From: Paramoeba atlantica
Lineage: Eukaryota; Discosea
DNA length: 64,000 nucleotides
NCBI GenBank assembly: GCA_977017575.1
Contig: CDRNVI010000007.1
Location: 248,001-312,000 of the forward strand
Reading direction: 5' to 3'
Part shown: in pieces, positions 55,853-64,000 of the stretch
Numbering within the stretch: the stretch's first letter is position 1
Layout: each line of letters begins with the position of its first letter
Notes under the pieces: model-generated
What the model was told of the DNA's origin: nothing
Databases searched by the model: none
Seen by the model: only the letters and a program-made list of their open reading frames with translations
Position numbers and translations under genes: made by a program

Positions 55853-58800
55853 ATGAGCTCCAAATCTATTGCAGTGACATCATGCATTCCTTCGCTGGCG
55901 GAATCATTGGCGTTATTCTCTGAAGATGTATCCGGATCTGATATCATAGCCGCACGAATATGGGCATTAGCACCGGATAGCGGCGACTACTTAGAGGTCG
56001 ACAAAATCGCGTCGTCTACAGTCAAGAAATTGTGCTCCACGCTTGAAGAGAGTCGATTGCCAACGAACTCTTTGGTCAAGACAGTATCCTGGAACACAAT
56101 GACGTCACTTACTAGCTTACTGCTAGCAATTGTTTCACGCTTCAATGTGGACTGTCAAGATTTCTTCCTCATGATGAAAACAGGTATCCGTCTAATCATG
56201 CTTTTTGCTGGTCAAGTAGAGGCACGCGAATTCCAGGTGATCCTTATGCTCTGCGTAGCTAAGTTTATGCGACGCGCTTCTGAAGCCTTCCAAAAAGTGG
56301 AAGGAGCGATTCTCCTCATTGATTTTTCGCCGAATTCTCTACATCGTACGACATTTTTTCAAATTCTATCCGAAGGCTTTAAGGATCTTTCTGGATTATG
56401 TCTCCCTTCGGACGCACTCAAGGCTGTTCATGGGTACCTCTCGATTTTGATCATGGAAGCTTCATGTCTTACACGTGCGCAATCTCCCGAGGACGATAAC
56501 CATTTGGATATGATGCTATCGGCTGTCAACCCATATGCTCCTCGCTGCACTGAACTTCCTGATATAGTCCAGTGCAGTGCATTCGAGCATCTTATGTACA
56601 TGATTCAGTCTAGCCTAGGCAGTAAGTTATCACGCGAGCTTTTATCAGAGTACGTACATTCTCTGTTGTGTGACTTCGTTGTAAACATGAGCCCCGTACT
56701 ACAACGGTGCTGTCAGATTGACCGAAAACTGGAGACCGAACTTGAATCCTCCGACTTGAATGTCGCATATAATGGAGTCAAGAACAACGTTCAAATAGAT
56801 TATTCTCCCAAGAGACTTGATGTGCAAGATACAACTGTACACACAGATGTTCTTACGAAATCGCACAGTGGATATCACTTTCGGTTAGTGCCATGCCTTC
56901 TCGAGTTGTGCGCAGTTGTATTAAAAGACATTAAGGCCTCAAGCACTTATCCAGCTAATGGTCTTTGTCTAAAGAGCAACCAGTCGCATCTTAACTTCTT
57001 CGTTAGGAAATTCGGTCCCCTCTTCTTCCAAGAATGTGTACAGACTTCGCATTCACTTCTTCAAAACCTCTATTTACTCCGTACAGTTTCCCTGTACTTG
57101 CGCGTCATACGATTTATGATCAGAGATCAAGAAAGTGCTCAAGACGTCGTATCTTACCTTGCTGAGCAGGATTTGTTTCCTGATATGCAATTAACGAATC
57201 TACTATCTACGACAACAAACATCGTGCAAAGCCAGTTTTCAAACAGCAAAAAGGATTCTAGAAGCTCGCGAAAGGGCAGCGCACGGGGAAACGCTTCCGT
57301 TGGTAACCCTGATATGCTCGTTCAAGACGATTTTATTTCAGAAGTCCTAAGTCTGTACGAGGCCTTGTATTTTTTCTTAGACGAAGAAAGTGATGAGTAT
57401 AAGGCGTTCCATTCTTCTGATATTTTAGGAGTTGCTTTTGAAATAGTATGCAGTCCGGCAAATCCTCAAATTATATCCCATGCATTCCTGCTAATTGGTT
57501 CTGCAGCCACTCGTGAGTCATTACTGGAATTCGTACTAAGCACTATTACCCGCGTTGGTACCTTGGCACCAATGAACGGCACGAAGTTGCTGCATCCAAA
57601 CCACAGGGCAGGGGAATATTTTCACGAGATTGACATGCGTTCTATTCTCAAATTTGAGCACGGGACTTCGTTCTACCCTAAAACTCTTGGATACATTGTG
57701 GTATTGCACTCCATTTTATCAAGTGCGGGTGTTCGGAGCTCTGAAACTGTGGAGGCCACGGATGCTCCTACACGACACAGCTTTCTTGGTTCAAGACCTC
57801 GAAACAAGATAATAATCGAGGAACGTCAACTTAAGCCATTTTTAGATTTTACGGTAGAAACCCTTCTTCTTGTAGGGTACGCAAAAAACGCAGATGAGTC
57901 ACAGCGTTGGTGCATTGTTGCTACAGGTCTTCAGATTCTGTTGACAAGCACAGTTTTGTCTTTGTTAAAACTAAATCAAATAGTTGCGGTAGTCGCGCTT
58001 GTAGAGAATATAATGGAATCCTTGGGAGAGAACTTGTCATCTGCGGATTACCTTCCACAATCGTTTTCTACTGCTGTATCGTCGATGGTGCATTGGCTTT
58101 TTGTCATCTCATTCCATGCACCTTTATCCGGATCTCAAATGGAAGAAGTTTCTCGACGAGTTTGTCGAAATTCTCAATTAATATATTCCGTTATACGAAA
58201 TCTGCGCTTTGAGGACACTTCTGTTCGTTGTATGTCACTGATTTTTCTTTGCGAAATTTGGGTCCACTATGGTATGGTAGGATCACTAGCCCGAGATTTG
58301 TGCGCTCAAGGAAAGGACGCCGTTGCATGCGAAGATTTCTCTTTTGTCTTTTCGTGCATGAGCAGTTCTTCGTTGGTCTTTGAGCCAGGGAAGGTCTTCC
58401 TGTGGAATCCTCGGTTGTGGCTGAATACGCTTGATTGGATGTGTGGATCACAGTCCAACGCACGGTTTGGTAAACTTGGGGGAAAAATGTTTTCGATTGA
58501 TCAACTTGAAGAGTGCATGTTGTGGGGTATGAAAAGTCTTTTGCTCCAGCATATAATTCAGTTGATACATCTTCCCCTTCCGTCAATGAGTTCTATAATT
58601 CTGGGATTAGCTGCGAGTTCCACAAAGTCTACAGTTTCAAGAGGAAGTCTCTTACTTTTGATAGAAGACGCACAATCAGTTCAAATCGCTTTAGATCAGC
58701 CTCTCTATCATAGCTTGTGTCTTGAATGTCTAGCAACGCTGTTGTCCTATACGCATATCGTATCAGATTTTCTCTTGCAGCAAACTAGAGACCCGTTTAT

Positions 58801-60961
58801 TCGCATAGCAGGAATGGTAATGGAGCATTTCAGCAGTCTGCGGTGGAATCAAGTAGGATGGGCGATGCATTGCACAGCTACTTGTATACGCATGGGATAC
58901 TTATTGACGGAAAATCTTCCAGATCTTTCTAATTGGCTACCTCTCTCCATCGAAATGTTACCTGAGACTAAATCGTTGCCCAATTTTTCGGAATATCCAC
59001 GCAAAAATTTTCTTACTGGAACAGTTGAGCATGATTTAGATATTTATGGAGCCAGGGCTTTAGCTGGTGATGACTACGAATCCTACCTGCGAGAGCTATC
59101 TATTGAAAACAAAAACATGTTTCTTCAATACGAAATACTTGCATTTTGCCAAGGATGGGCAGATGTGACGCTTGCATACAGTTCGTCTGCAGTTGAGGAT
59201 ACTTTAATTTGCCACTTCTTTAAGAGCAGTATTGTGCAGGTCTTCATTGTTGTCGAAAAGGTTAGAGGCTACATAAAAGACAAACAGGCAATGGAGAAGA
59301 CCGTTCTAGACCTTCTAACTAGTGCGAATGTTATGCTCGACTTTCTGTTTTCGCACGATGCCCTGCACTCCGTGGACGATGATTTTCAGGTGGCCATTTG
59401 CAAGTCGCTGGTGGAAGCAGTAATTTCTTTTGCTGAGTTTACATCATACTTCCACGTACTGAGCATGTTTTCAACACTCCTAAGTACAGGATTGACTCAT
59501 AATCAATGCAAAATCTTGAAATACCAAGCTTCAATTATCGTGTCACACCTTGTCAAGGGCTGTCTATGCACTTTAAGCGGAGAGGATCTTCCTTTCCCCG
59601 AGCAGAGCATCATAATTATGACGCAGTTGATCTCCCACCCGACCCTTGCGGAATCGTACATAGAAGCATTGGACGGTACCATGCTAACTTCTCCCTTGAC
59701 TACACTGTTTACGCACGGTTGGGCCAAATTAAATGTAGAGCTCTACAATCTTTTAACCAGTGAAAGCGAGGCCAAGTGGCGCGATAGTGGATATACACGA
59801 ATAGCAGAGCGCTTCTCCGAACTGTTTTCCCTACAATTAATGTTCAGCGGAACGGACAGCAAATGTCCGAAATTGATATACCGCGTGCTAGACGCCATGC
59901 AGCAAATTCGTACATCTCATCTTATCAAAGGAATGGCTACCATCGAAACTGTACAGCTTCTTGGTTCTACTCCTCAACGTGTTGAAGGAACATGCGCACT
60001 ATTTTCTCCATTGTTGGAGCTTATGTGCACAATGTTAAGCGAGTTTCACGTGCAAGAGCAATGGTCGAATATCGTCACAACTGCAGAGACAATTTCTTCA
60101 ATCATGCCCCTGTTAAGCAGTGGCTGTGTTCGCTGTTCTTCCGACCTCCTTGAGTTTTTGGGACCTGGATCAAGGAATGCCGCAACAGTAGCTCTGTCCG
60201 TGCAACACTGTCATATAGGTTGTGATCTCAACAGCATTGTCATTCCGGAGGATGGCACACCATCCACTGCCATTGAGCTCTCCTTGACTAGAAGAGTAGG
60301 ATTTTTAGAACGTGTAACCCGTCTTATTTATCTACTATCGCTTACTGAGCCCTTGCAAGATGCAAGTGATTCAATACTTCCTGTTTTTGACATGCGGGCT
60401 ATTTTCGAGTCCCTTCTATCCGCACCACTCCTTTTTGAATGTGTTCCCTGGCACGTCAGCAACATTTTACGCAATTTGTGTGGAATATGCGCTCGGGCTA
60501 GCAATCTGTTTTCTGAGCCAGCCTCTCGCTATATTCCCCTAGGGGAACAGTTGATAGTGCCGCTGTTGAACTGCGTGCAGAAGATAGCCGATTGGGTGCC
60601 TGAACTGCAATTCGCTGTTCAAGAAAGAAAGTCTTTGAAGAATGATGATCCTCCACATTTTCGTGAGAACGATCTTGAATCTCCTCTCTTGATAGCTGTG
60701 TGTTGCTCTGAAATAGCTGTAAGTGTTATTTTACGTGAGATGCACGAAGTTTCGTCTCAAAGTGAACGTGCAAATGAAGCTACATCTTTGGCAGATTCGA
60801 ACAGAGGTAGTAGTGGCGGCTCTATTATGCAAAAACAACTCCGAGCACACTGCTCTACGTTACTCCATCATATCGAAAAGATTAGCGCAACTATTTCATA
60901 TTCCCCAGCATATGAAATTAGTCAACATACAGCGATCTTGAAATGTGCACTAAAATGCTGA
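55853..60961 (+). CDS. Giant alpha-solenoid protein, possible scaffold nucleoporin (Nup188/Nup205 type)
   Basis: 1702 residues from ATG MSSKSIAVTS; the extension back to 55778 lacks an ATG. It is almost entirely helical, with many Leu/Ile-rich segments and few charged linkers (one Ser-rich loop near 475, KKDSRSSRKGSARGN, and one near 1640). No WD40, kinase or other catalytic motif. Size and all-helix character fit the inner-ring nucleoporins Nup188 and Nup205/Nup192 (1700-2000 residues). A few segments such as FHSSDILGVAFEIVCSPANP and AFLLIGSAATRESLLEFVLS recall the Nup205/Nup188 N-terminal block. This is a family guess only; other large HEAT proteins are possible. One uninterrupted frame of 5.1 kb. 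Confidence 0.6.
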   Translation: MSSKSIAVTSCIPSLAESLALFSEDVSGSDIIAARIWALAPDSGDYLEVDKIASSTVKKLCSTLEESRLPTNSLVKTVSWNTMTSLTSLLLAIVSRFNVDCQDFFLMMKTGIRLIMLFAGQVEAREFQVILMLCVAKFMRRASEAFQKVEGAILLIDFSPNSLHRTTFFQILSEGFKDLSGLCLPSDALKAVHGYLSILIMEASCLTRAQSPEDDNHLDMMLSAVNPYAPRCTELPDIVQCSAFEHLMYMIQSSLGSKLSRELLSEYVHSLLCDFVVNMSPVLQRCCQIDRKLETELESSDLNVAYNGVKNNVQIDYSPKRLDVQDTTVHTDVLTKSHSGYHFRLVPCLLELCAVVLKDIKASSTYPANGLCLKSNQSHLNFFVRKFGPLFFQECVQTSHSLLQNLYLLRTVSLYLRVIRFMIRDQESAQDVVSYLAEQDLFPDMQLTNLLSTTTNIVQSQFSNSKKDSRSSRKGSARGNASVGNPDMLVQDDFISEVLSLYEALYFFLDEESDEYKAFHSSDILGVAFEIVCSPANPQIISHAFLLIGSAATRESLLEFVLSTITRVGTLAPMNGTKLLHPNHRAGEYFHEIDMRSILKFEHGTSFYPKTLGYIVVLHSILSSAGVRSSETVEATDAPTRHSFLGSRPRNKIIIEERQLKPFLDFTVETLLLVGYAKNADESQRWCIVATGLQILLTSTVLSLLKLNQIVAVVALVENIMESLGENLSSADYLPQSFSTAVSSMVHWLFVISFHAPLSGSQMEEVSRRVCRNSQLIYSVIRNLRFEDTSVRCMSLIFLCEIWVHYGMVGSLARDLCAQGKDAVACEDFSFVFSCMSSSSLVFEPGKVFLWNPRLWLNTLDWMCGSQSNARFGKLGGKMFSIDQLEECMLWGMKSLLLQHIIQLIHLPLPSMSSIILGLAASSTKSTVSRGSLLLLIEDAQSVQIALDQPLYHSLCLECLATLLSYTHIVSDFLLQQTRDPFIRIAGMVMEHFSSLRWNQVGWAMHCTATCIRMGYLLTENLPDLSNWLPLSIEMLPETKSLPNFSEYPRKNFLTGTVEHDLDIYGARALAGDDYESYLRELSIENKNMFLQYEILAFCQGWADVTLAYSSSAVEDTLICHFFKSSIVQVFIVVEKVRGYIKDKQAMEKTVLDLLTSANVMLDFLFSHDALHSVDDDFQVAICKSLVEAVISFAEFTSYFHVLSMFSTLLSTGLTHNQCKILKYQASIIVSHLVKGCLCTLSGEDLPFPEQSIIIMTQLISHPTLAESYIEALDGTMLTSPLTTLFTHGWAKLNVELYNLLTSESEAKWRDSGYTRIAERFSELFSLQLMFSGTDSKCPKLIYRVLDAMQQIRTSHLIKGMATIETVQLLGSTPQRVEGTCALFSPLLELMCTMLSEFHVQEQWSNIVTTAETISSIMPLLSSGCVRCSSDLLEFLGPGSRNAATVALSVQHCHIGCDLNSIVIPEDGTPSTAIELSLTRRVGFLERVTRLIYLLSLTEPLQDASDSILPVFDMRAIFESLLSAPLLFECVPWHVSNILRNLCGICARASNLFSEPASRYIPLGEQLIVPLLNCVQKIADWVPELQFAVQERKSLKNDDPPHFRENDLESPLLIAVCCSEIAVSVILREMHEVSSQSERANEATSLADSNRGSSGGSIMQKQLRAHCSTLLHHIEKISATISYSPAYEISQHTAILKCALKC

Positions 60962-61352
60962 ATCGTAGTAAAGTTATAAAAAAAGCATTTTGGAATTTCT
61001 TTTCTGCCTTTTAGTTAGCTCCAAAACGGAATGGTGCTTTTGTTTTCAAGTTCAAAGCGAAAAACAAGTATGTGTATTTTAATCCCAATGAAATGCGCGC
61101 AAAATATGGTGCACATTATACTAAATATGGATTCATGTTGCAAAATATAATGGATGTCGATTCGATTTTGAACAGTAGTCAGACTTACATGCATGAAAGT
61201 GGTCAGAATGATAAATTGAATTATAAACATGAAAAGAATTATTACATGAAAAGAGTCACGAAAAAATGTAGCTGTTGTTTCATCTATCTTTTATGCTAAA
61301 AGAAATTTTTTTAAACTCTACTTGATATTTTGCTCGTGACAGAAGGCATAAA
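60962..61352. other. Intergenic stretch, nothing convincing
   Basis: 391 bases, AT-rich. A 75-codon frame (61072-61299) begins with GTG, not ATG, and has biased composition, so it is not called. Confidence 0.5.
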
Positions 61353-61808
61353 ATGAAATCCCTGACCCTGCTGAAGTGTCGTTACAAACCCCTTTCTCCT
61401 TTAGGAGCTTTCGAATTCTCATCAGTGTCTTCTGTGCACCTCTTAGCGAGACGGTCGATCGTACACTCGTACACGGCATCCGATCCTGATCCTTTTGAAC
61501 TCAGCAAAAATGAGATAGTTGTCCTTGACTTTAGTGCTCAGTGGTGCGGGCCTTGTAAGGCAGTGGTTCCGCAGTATAAAATTTTGAGCGAGCAATATCC
61601 TATGGCGAAGTTCTACTCTGCCGACGTCGACTCGAATTCCATTATTGCAAAGAAATTCTCCGTGCGAGCCGTTCCAACGTTTGTCGTTCTTCACAAAGAA
61701 AAGATTGTGGAACGTATTGAAGGGGCCGCAATTACTGCTGTAAAAGATGCTCTCGACAAGCTCACTCAAACTTCAACTGAGAAAGATGGAAATTCCCAAC
61801 CAAACTAA
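61353..61808 (+). CDS. Mitochondrial thioredoxin
   Basis: 151 residues. Basic, acid-poor N-terminus (MKSLTLLKCRYKPLSPLGAF and LLARRSIVHSYT) of about 40 residues is a good mitochondrial presequence. The thioredoxin fold follows: VVLDFSAQWCGPCKAVVPQY with active-site Cys64 and Cys67, FYSADVDSNSIIAKKFSVRA, cis-Pro motif AVPTFVVL and a final helix. It reduces protein disulfides. Length after cleavage (about 105) is normal. A selenoprotein thioredoxin reductase that could recycle it is encoded at 14096; whether the two share a compartment is unknown. Confidence 0.92.
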   Translation: MKSLTLLKCRYKPLSPLGAFEFSSVSSVHLLARRSIVHSYTASDPDPFELSKNEIVVLDFSAQWCGPCKAVVPQYKILSEQYPMAKFYSADVDSNSIIAKKFSVRAVPTFVVLHKEKIVERIEGAAITAVKDALDKLTQTSTEKDGNSQPN

Positions 61809-62339
61809 TCAGTCGATTTACACTAGGCATGGAATATTGCACAGCTTTTGTGTACTTTTTCATCATGAGACTATTTGATCACCTAAACAGTTTTGCTAAG
61901 TATTAGCTTACAATACATTATTTTGCTTCATATCACCACGCAAATATTTTTTCTCCTGCATTTTTCATTTAGAACTTTAGTAACTGTAGACGCGCCAACT
62001 TATGTGACATAAGTACCGTGATGTGGGCAAAATCCTATCAATCAGGTGTCAGCGTGCTACACATATGAATTTTTTTCTACACAGAACACCCCAGTCAGTA
62101 GTTTCCACATACATGCACATGGAATATTTTTTTTCTGACATGGACATGAAGGATCTTATTTTCCTATCCCCATATTAGTTTCTCACCACATTCGCTTATT
62201 GACTGTTAAGTCTGGTCAATAATGTTAATATCCTTTTTCTATTACTTTCCCCAGTGATGTGTTGTCAGGTACCACCTATTCATATTTCAGTGTCTTCACA
62301 AAATTAGAGCACTGTTTCTCCACAGCTACATTACGCCCA
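61809..62339. other. Intergenic stretch, nothing recognised
   Basis: 531 bases. An open frame without ATG extends from 62259 into the next gene. T-rich tracts occur around 62130-62250. No RNA gene or repeat seen. Confidence 0.45.
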
Positions 62340-63425
62340 ATGGCGGATATCATTGTTCCTTCGGGATTTTCTTCACCAGATATTGGAATACTAAGAGCTC
62401 AATGGCTAACCGGATGTCGTGACAAACGAAGAGAGCTCGCAAGACTCTACCCGGACCCTTTTCTTGATCCCACTTTCTTGGATTCGTTGCGACGAGGTCT
62501 TGTCGAAAAAGGGGAGATGCCACGGTCCTACCTCGACAATCAGTACCACCCTTTAGGAGGTCCGTCACGGGCGGCTGCCTCTGCGTTGTTACGAGAGAAT
62601 TCTCGACGGAATAATTTCTCGACAAACGCAATCAAAACAGAAGATGCGATGGCTCCGTCGAGCGGGTGGTCACTCGCCTCTCTGGCCACGGAACCTTTTT
62701 ACAAGGCAACGACAGAATCCAGGTCATCCACCAAAAAACTTAATTCTAGCGTACATACTGGATGTACTACTCAGGCAAGATCGGACTCTGTTCGTAATTC
62801 GCTTACGACCACTGCCCTTCCTCAAGCACACTACCGTATGTCACTCGAAATCGTTAACACTCCCGCACAGTGCAACGATGTCGTGGAGCTATACAGCACG
62901 CATTTTCAAGATCCGGATCCAGCAACCTTTCGCAAAGTTGTTCGACCGAATTCCAACCGTTCTACTCGGACGCGAACCGTTTTCGCCGGTCCTTTTCACT
63001 GGATCTTGCGTCAAAAGGAGTCACAAGCGGTCATATGTGCGGCGAGCGGGCAAATTCACCGCTCCATGGCTTCCAATTTGCGTTTCATGGAGATTCAGTT
63101 TTTTTGTACCAGTCGTTCCTTCAAAGGGCAAGGTATGGCAAGGTTCTTTAATGCACTCTTACAAAATCACGCTCGTGAAGTAGGGTGCACTTTTGTACTC
63201 GTATGCGCCTCGCTAAATGCCGTTGAGTTTTGGCTTACACCCTCAATTAACTATAGGCGCATTGGGTCTGACCTAAAGGCCCGTGTGGAGCAATACTACA
63301 GGGAGAGCTGTCTCCAGTTCATTAACACAGAGCTTCTGGTATGGAAAGTAGTTCCTGAGACGTCTATACTTGTTGCGAAGGCTATGCAACGATTGCCTCC
63401 TGGGGTAAAGTTTGGGTTGCCTTGA
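62340..63425 (+). CDS. GNAT-fold acetyltransferase
   Basis: 361 residues from ATG MADIIVPSGFSS. The N-terminal 160 residues are low-complexity with Ser/Arg, probably disordered. The C-terminal GNAT domain (about 170-335) shows a strand-rich start (FHWILRQKESQAVICAASGQ) and a strand before motif A (NLRFMEIQFFCTSRSF). The acetyl-CoA-binding turn is KGQGMARFFNALL, matching Q/R-x-x-G-x-G/A, followed by the motif B strand TFVLVCAS and NAVEFWLTP. The domain order resembles plant IDM1-like and PHD-associated acetyltransferases, but no PHD finger is present. Substrate (histone, other protein or small molecule) unknown. Confidence 0.7.
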   Translation: MADIIVPSGFSSPDIGILRAQWLTGCRDKRRELARLYPDPFLDPTFLDSLRRGLVEKGEMPRSYLDNQYHPLGGPSRAAASALLRENSRRNNFSTNAIKTEDAMAPSSGWSLASLATEPFYKATTESRSSTKKLNSSVHTGCTTQARSDSVRNSLTTTALPQAHYRMSLEIVNTPAQCNDVVELYSTHFQDPDPATFRKVVRPNSNRSTRTRTVFAGPFHWILRQKESQAVICAASGQIHRSMASNLRFMEIQFFCTSRSFKGQGMARFFNALLQNHAREVGCTFVLVCASLNAVEFWLTPSINYRRIGSDLKARVEQYYRESCLQFINTELLVWKVVPETSILVAKAMQRLPPGVKFGLP

Positions 63426-63801
63426 GCAATAATTGTATGCATACCTGCGACCGTCCTATAACTATTACACGTTCCTGTACTACTGGTATGGGTAATGAAT
63501 AAAAGGTTTTTGAATAATAAGGTTAGTGAACGCTGAAAAAATGTTAAAAAGGTAATGTTTAAAGGATAAAAGGTAAAATGGCTATAAAACAAAGCAGAGA
63601 ATAGGATAGTAGCAAAGAATAGTAGAGTAGAACCGCACTAAATTGAAACAAAAAAAATCTATTTTTAATAAATTTATATTTTATGAAATATTCTTGTATT
63701 CTAAATAAATCGATAATGTGTCGTAGAGTAGAACGGACCGGTGAAACATAGTTTTGTTCCACATGATTTAAAACCTTGTGAAAATTTCGACTAGCTTTTA
63801 C
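63426..63801. other. Intergenic stretch, AT-rich, nothing recognised
   Basis: 376 bases rich in A/T, with several AAAAGGTAA-like repeats around 63500-63580. No gene called. Confidence 0.5.
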
Positions 63802-64000
63802 ATGTACACGGAGAACGAGAATACATTAGCCGCTGAAATTGGCCTCAACGTGAACGCCTCACCATGGAAAGGGCCAGTTGCGGTTCAGTCTGTCACTCAG
63901 ACTTCCAGTAGCAACGAATTTTCTTACATTGATACTCCTCCGCAAGAGTCATCTTTGCCTAGTTTCTTTCCTCCTTCTATTGACTTGAGCAACGCGCAAG
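63802..64000 (+). CDS. Start of a further gene, 3'-partial
   Basis: ATG at 63802 opens a frame of 66 codons that runs off the right edge without a stop (MYTENENTLAAEIGLNVNAS, then PWKGPVAVQSVTQ...). The peptide is Ser/Thr/Pro-rich and hydrophilic, with no signal peptide, and looks like a disordered N-terminus. Coding direction agrees with all other genes. Product unknown. Confidence 0.55.
   Translation, partial: MYTENENTLAAEIGLNVNASPWKGPVAVQSVTQTSSSNEFSYIDTPPQESSLPSFFPPSIDLSNAQ

Noticed and set aside
61072-61299. 75-codon frame before the thioredoxin gene
   Set aside because: Starts with GTG and is Asn/Tyr/Lys-rich in an AT-rich spacer; no support as a gene.
1-64000. Global reassignment of UGA to a sense codon
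   Set aside because: UGA terminates several other genes cleanly (for example the LRR gene at 3428 and CPSF73 at 52230-52232) with AT-rich spacer following.
1-64000. CRISPR arrays, rRNA genes or virus-derived elements
   Set aside because: No regularly spaced repeats, no rRNA-like sequence, and no integrase, reverse transcriptase, capsid or LTR pattern was seen.

Overview
The window is a gene-dense stretch of nuclear DNA from an intron-poor unicellular eukaryote. It carries about 25 protein-coding genes, nearly all as single uninterrupted frames. They encode core eukaryotic machinery: alpha-COP, a gamma-tubulin complex (GCP) protein, UTP13/TBL3, MMS19, CPSF73, a Qa-SNARE, a P4-ATPase and mitochondrial thioredoxin. 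Every host gene I can support lies on the + strand. Uniform polarity, no obvious introns and short spacers resemble the polycistronic arrays of Euglenozoa (kinetoplastids, diplonemids). That placement is an inference. I saw no spliced-leader acceptor pattern clear enough to prove it, and a selenoprotein thioredoxin reductase would be unusual for a trypanosomatid.

Layout. 0-1.5 kb: 3' part of an unrecognised gene with an extremely GC-rich start. 2.2-9.1 kb: accessory zone with three leucine-rich-repeat (LRR) genes (two are a recent tandem duplicate), a Merlin/ISXO2-like transposase remnant, a small TA-flanked inverted-repeat element, and a 2.3-kb hAT-like element with 8-bp target duplications that itself contains a nested Tc1/mariner-like element. 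9.2-20 kb: GCP protein, an unknown nuclear-looking protein, a selenocysteine thioredoxin reductase with a recognisable SECIS, and alpha-COP. 20.4-27.1 kb: a PGPG-Y-repeat protein, two unknowns and an LRR gene with an intact signal peptide. 27.4-36.6 kb: UTP13, an M17 aminopeptidase and a P4-ATPase interrupted by one in-frame UGA. 36.6-42.4 kb: second accessory zone (Tc1-like remnant, hairpins, SNARE gene, LRR gene, more inverted-repeat elements). 42.4-64 kb: J-domain membrane protein, mitochondrial protein, MMS19, RRM-like protein, CPSF73, an NPC1 N-terminal-domain gene that breaks off, two large unknowns (one possibly a scaffold nucleoporin), thioredoxin, a GNAT acetyltransferase and the start of a further gene.

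The neighbours share no single pathway; they look like housekeeping genes in a co-directional array, with LRR genes and DNA transposons concentrated in two accessory zones. The most notable items are: (i) the UGA-encoded GCUG tail of thioredoxin reductase with its SECIS; (ii) a family of small inverted-repeat elements in which a short 'keyword' is repeated within each element but differs between elements, while the linker CTGTAGCT is largely shared; (iii) GC-rich islands at gene 5' ends that switch from C-rich to G-rich; (iv) the UGA inside an otherwise intact flippase frame; (v) signal-peptide-like frames placed just upstream of, but out of frame with, LRR genes. No retrovirus-like or other virus-derived element, CRISPR array, rRNA or convincing tRNA was seen.
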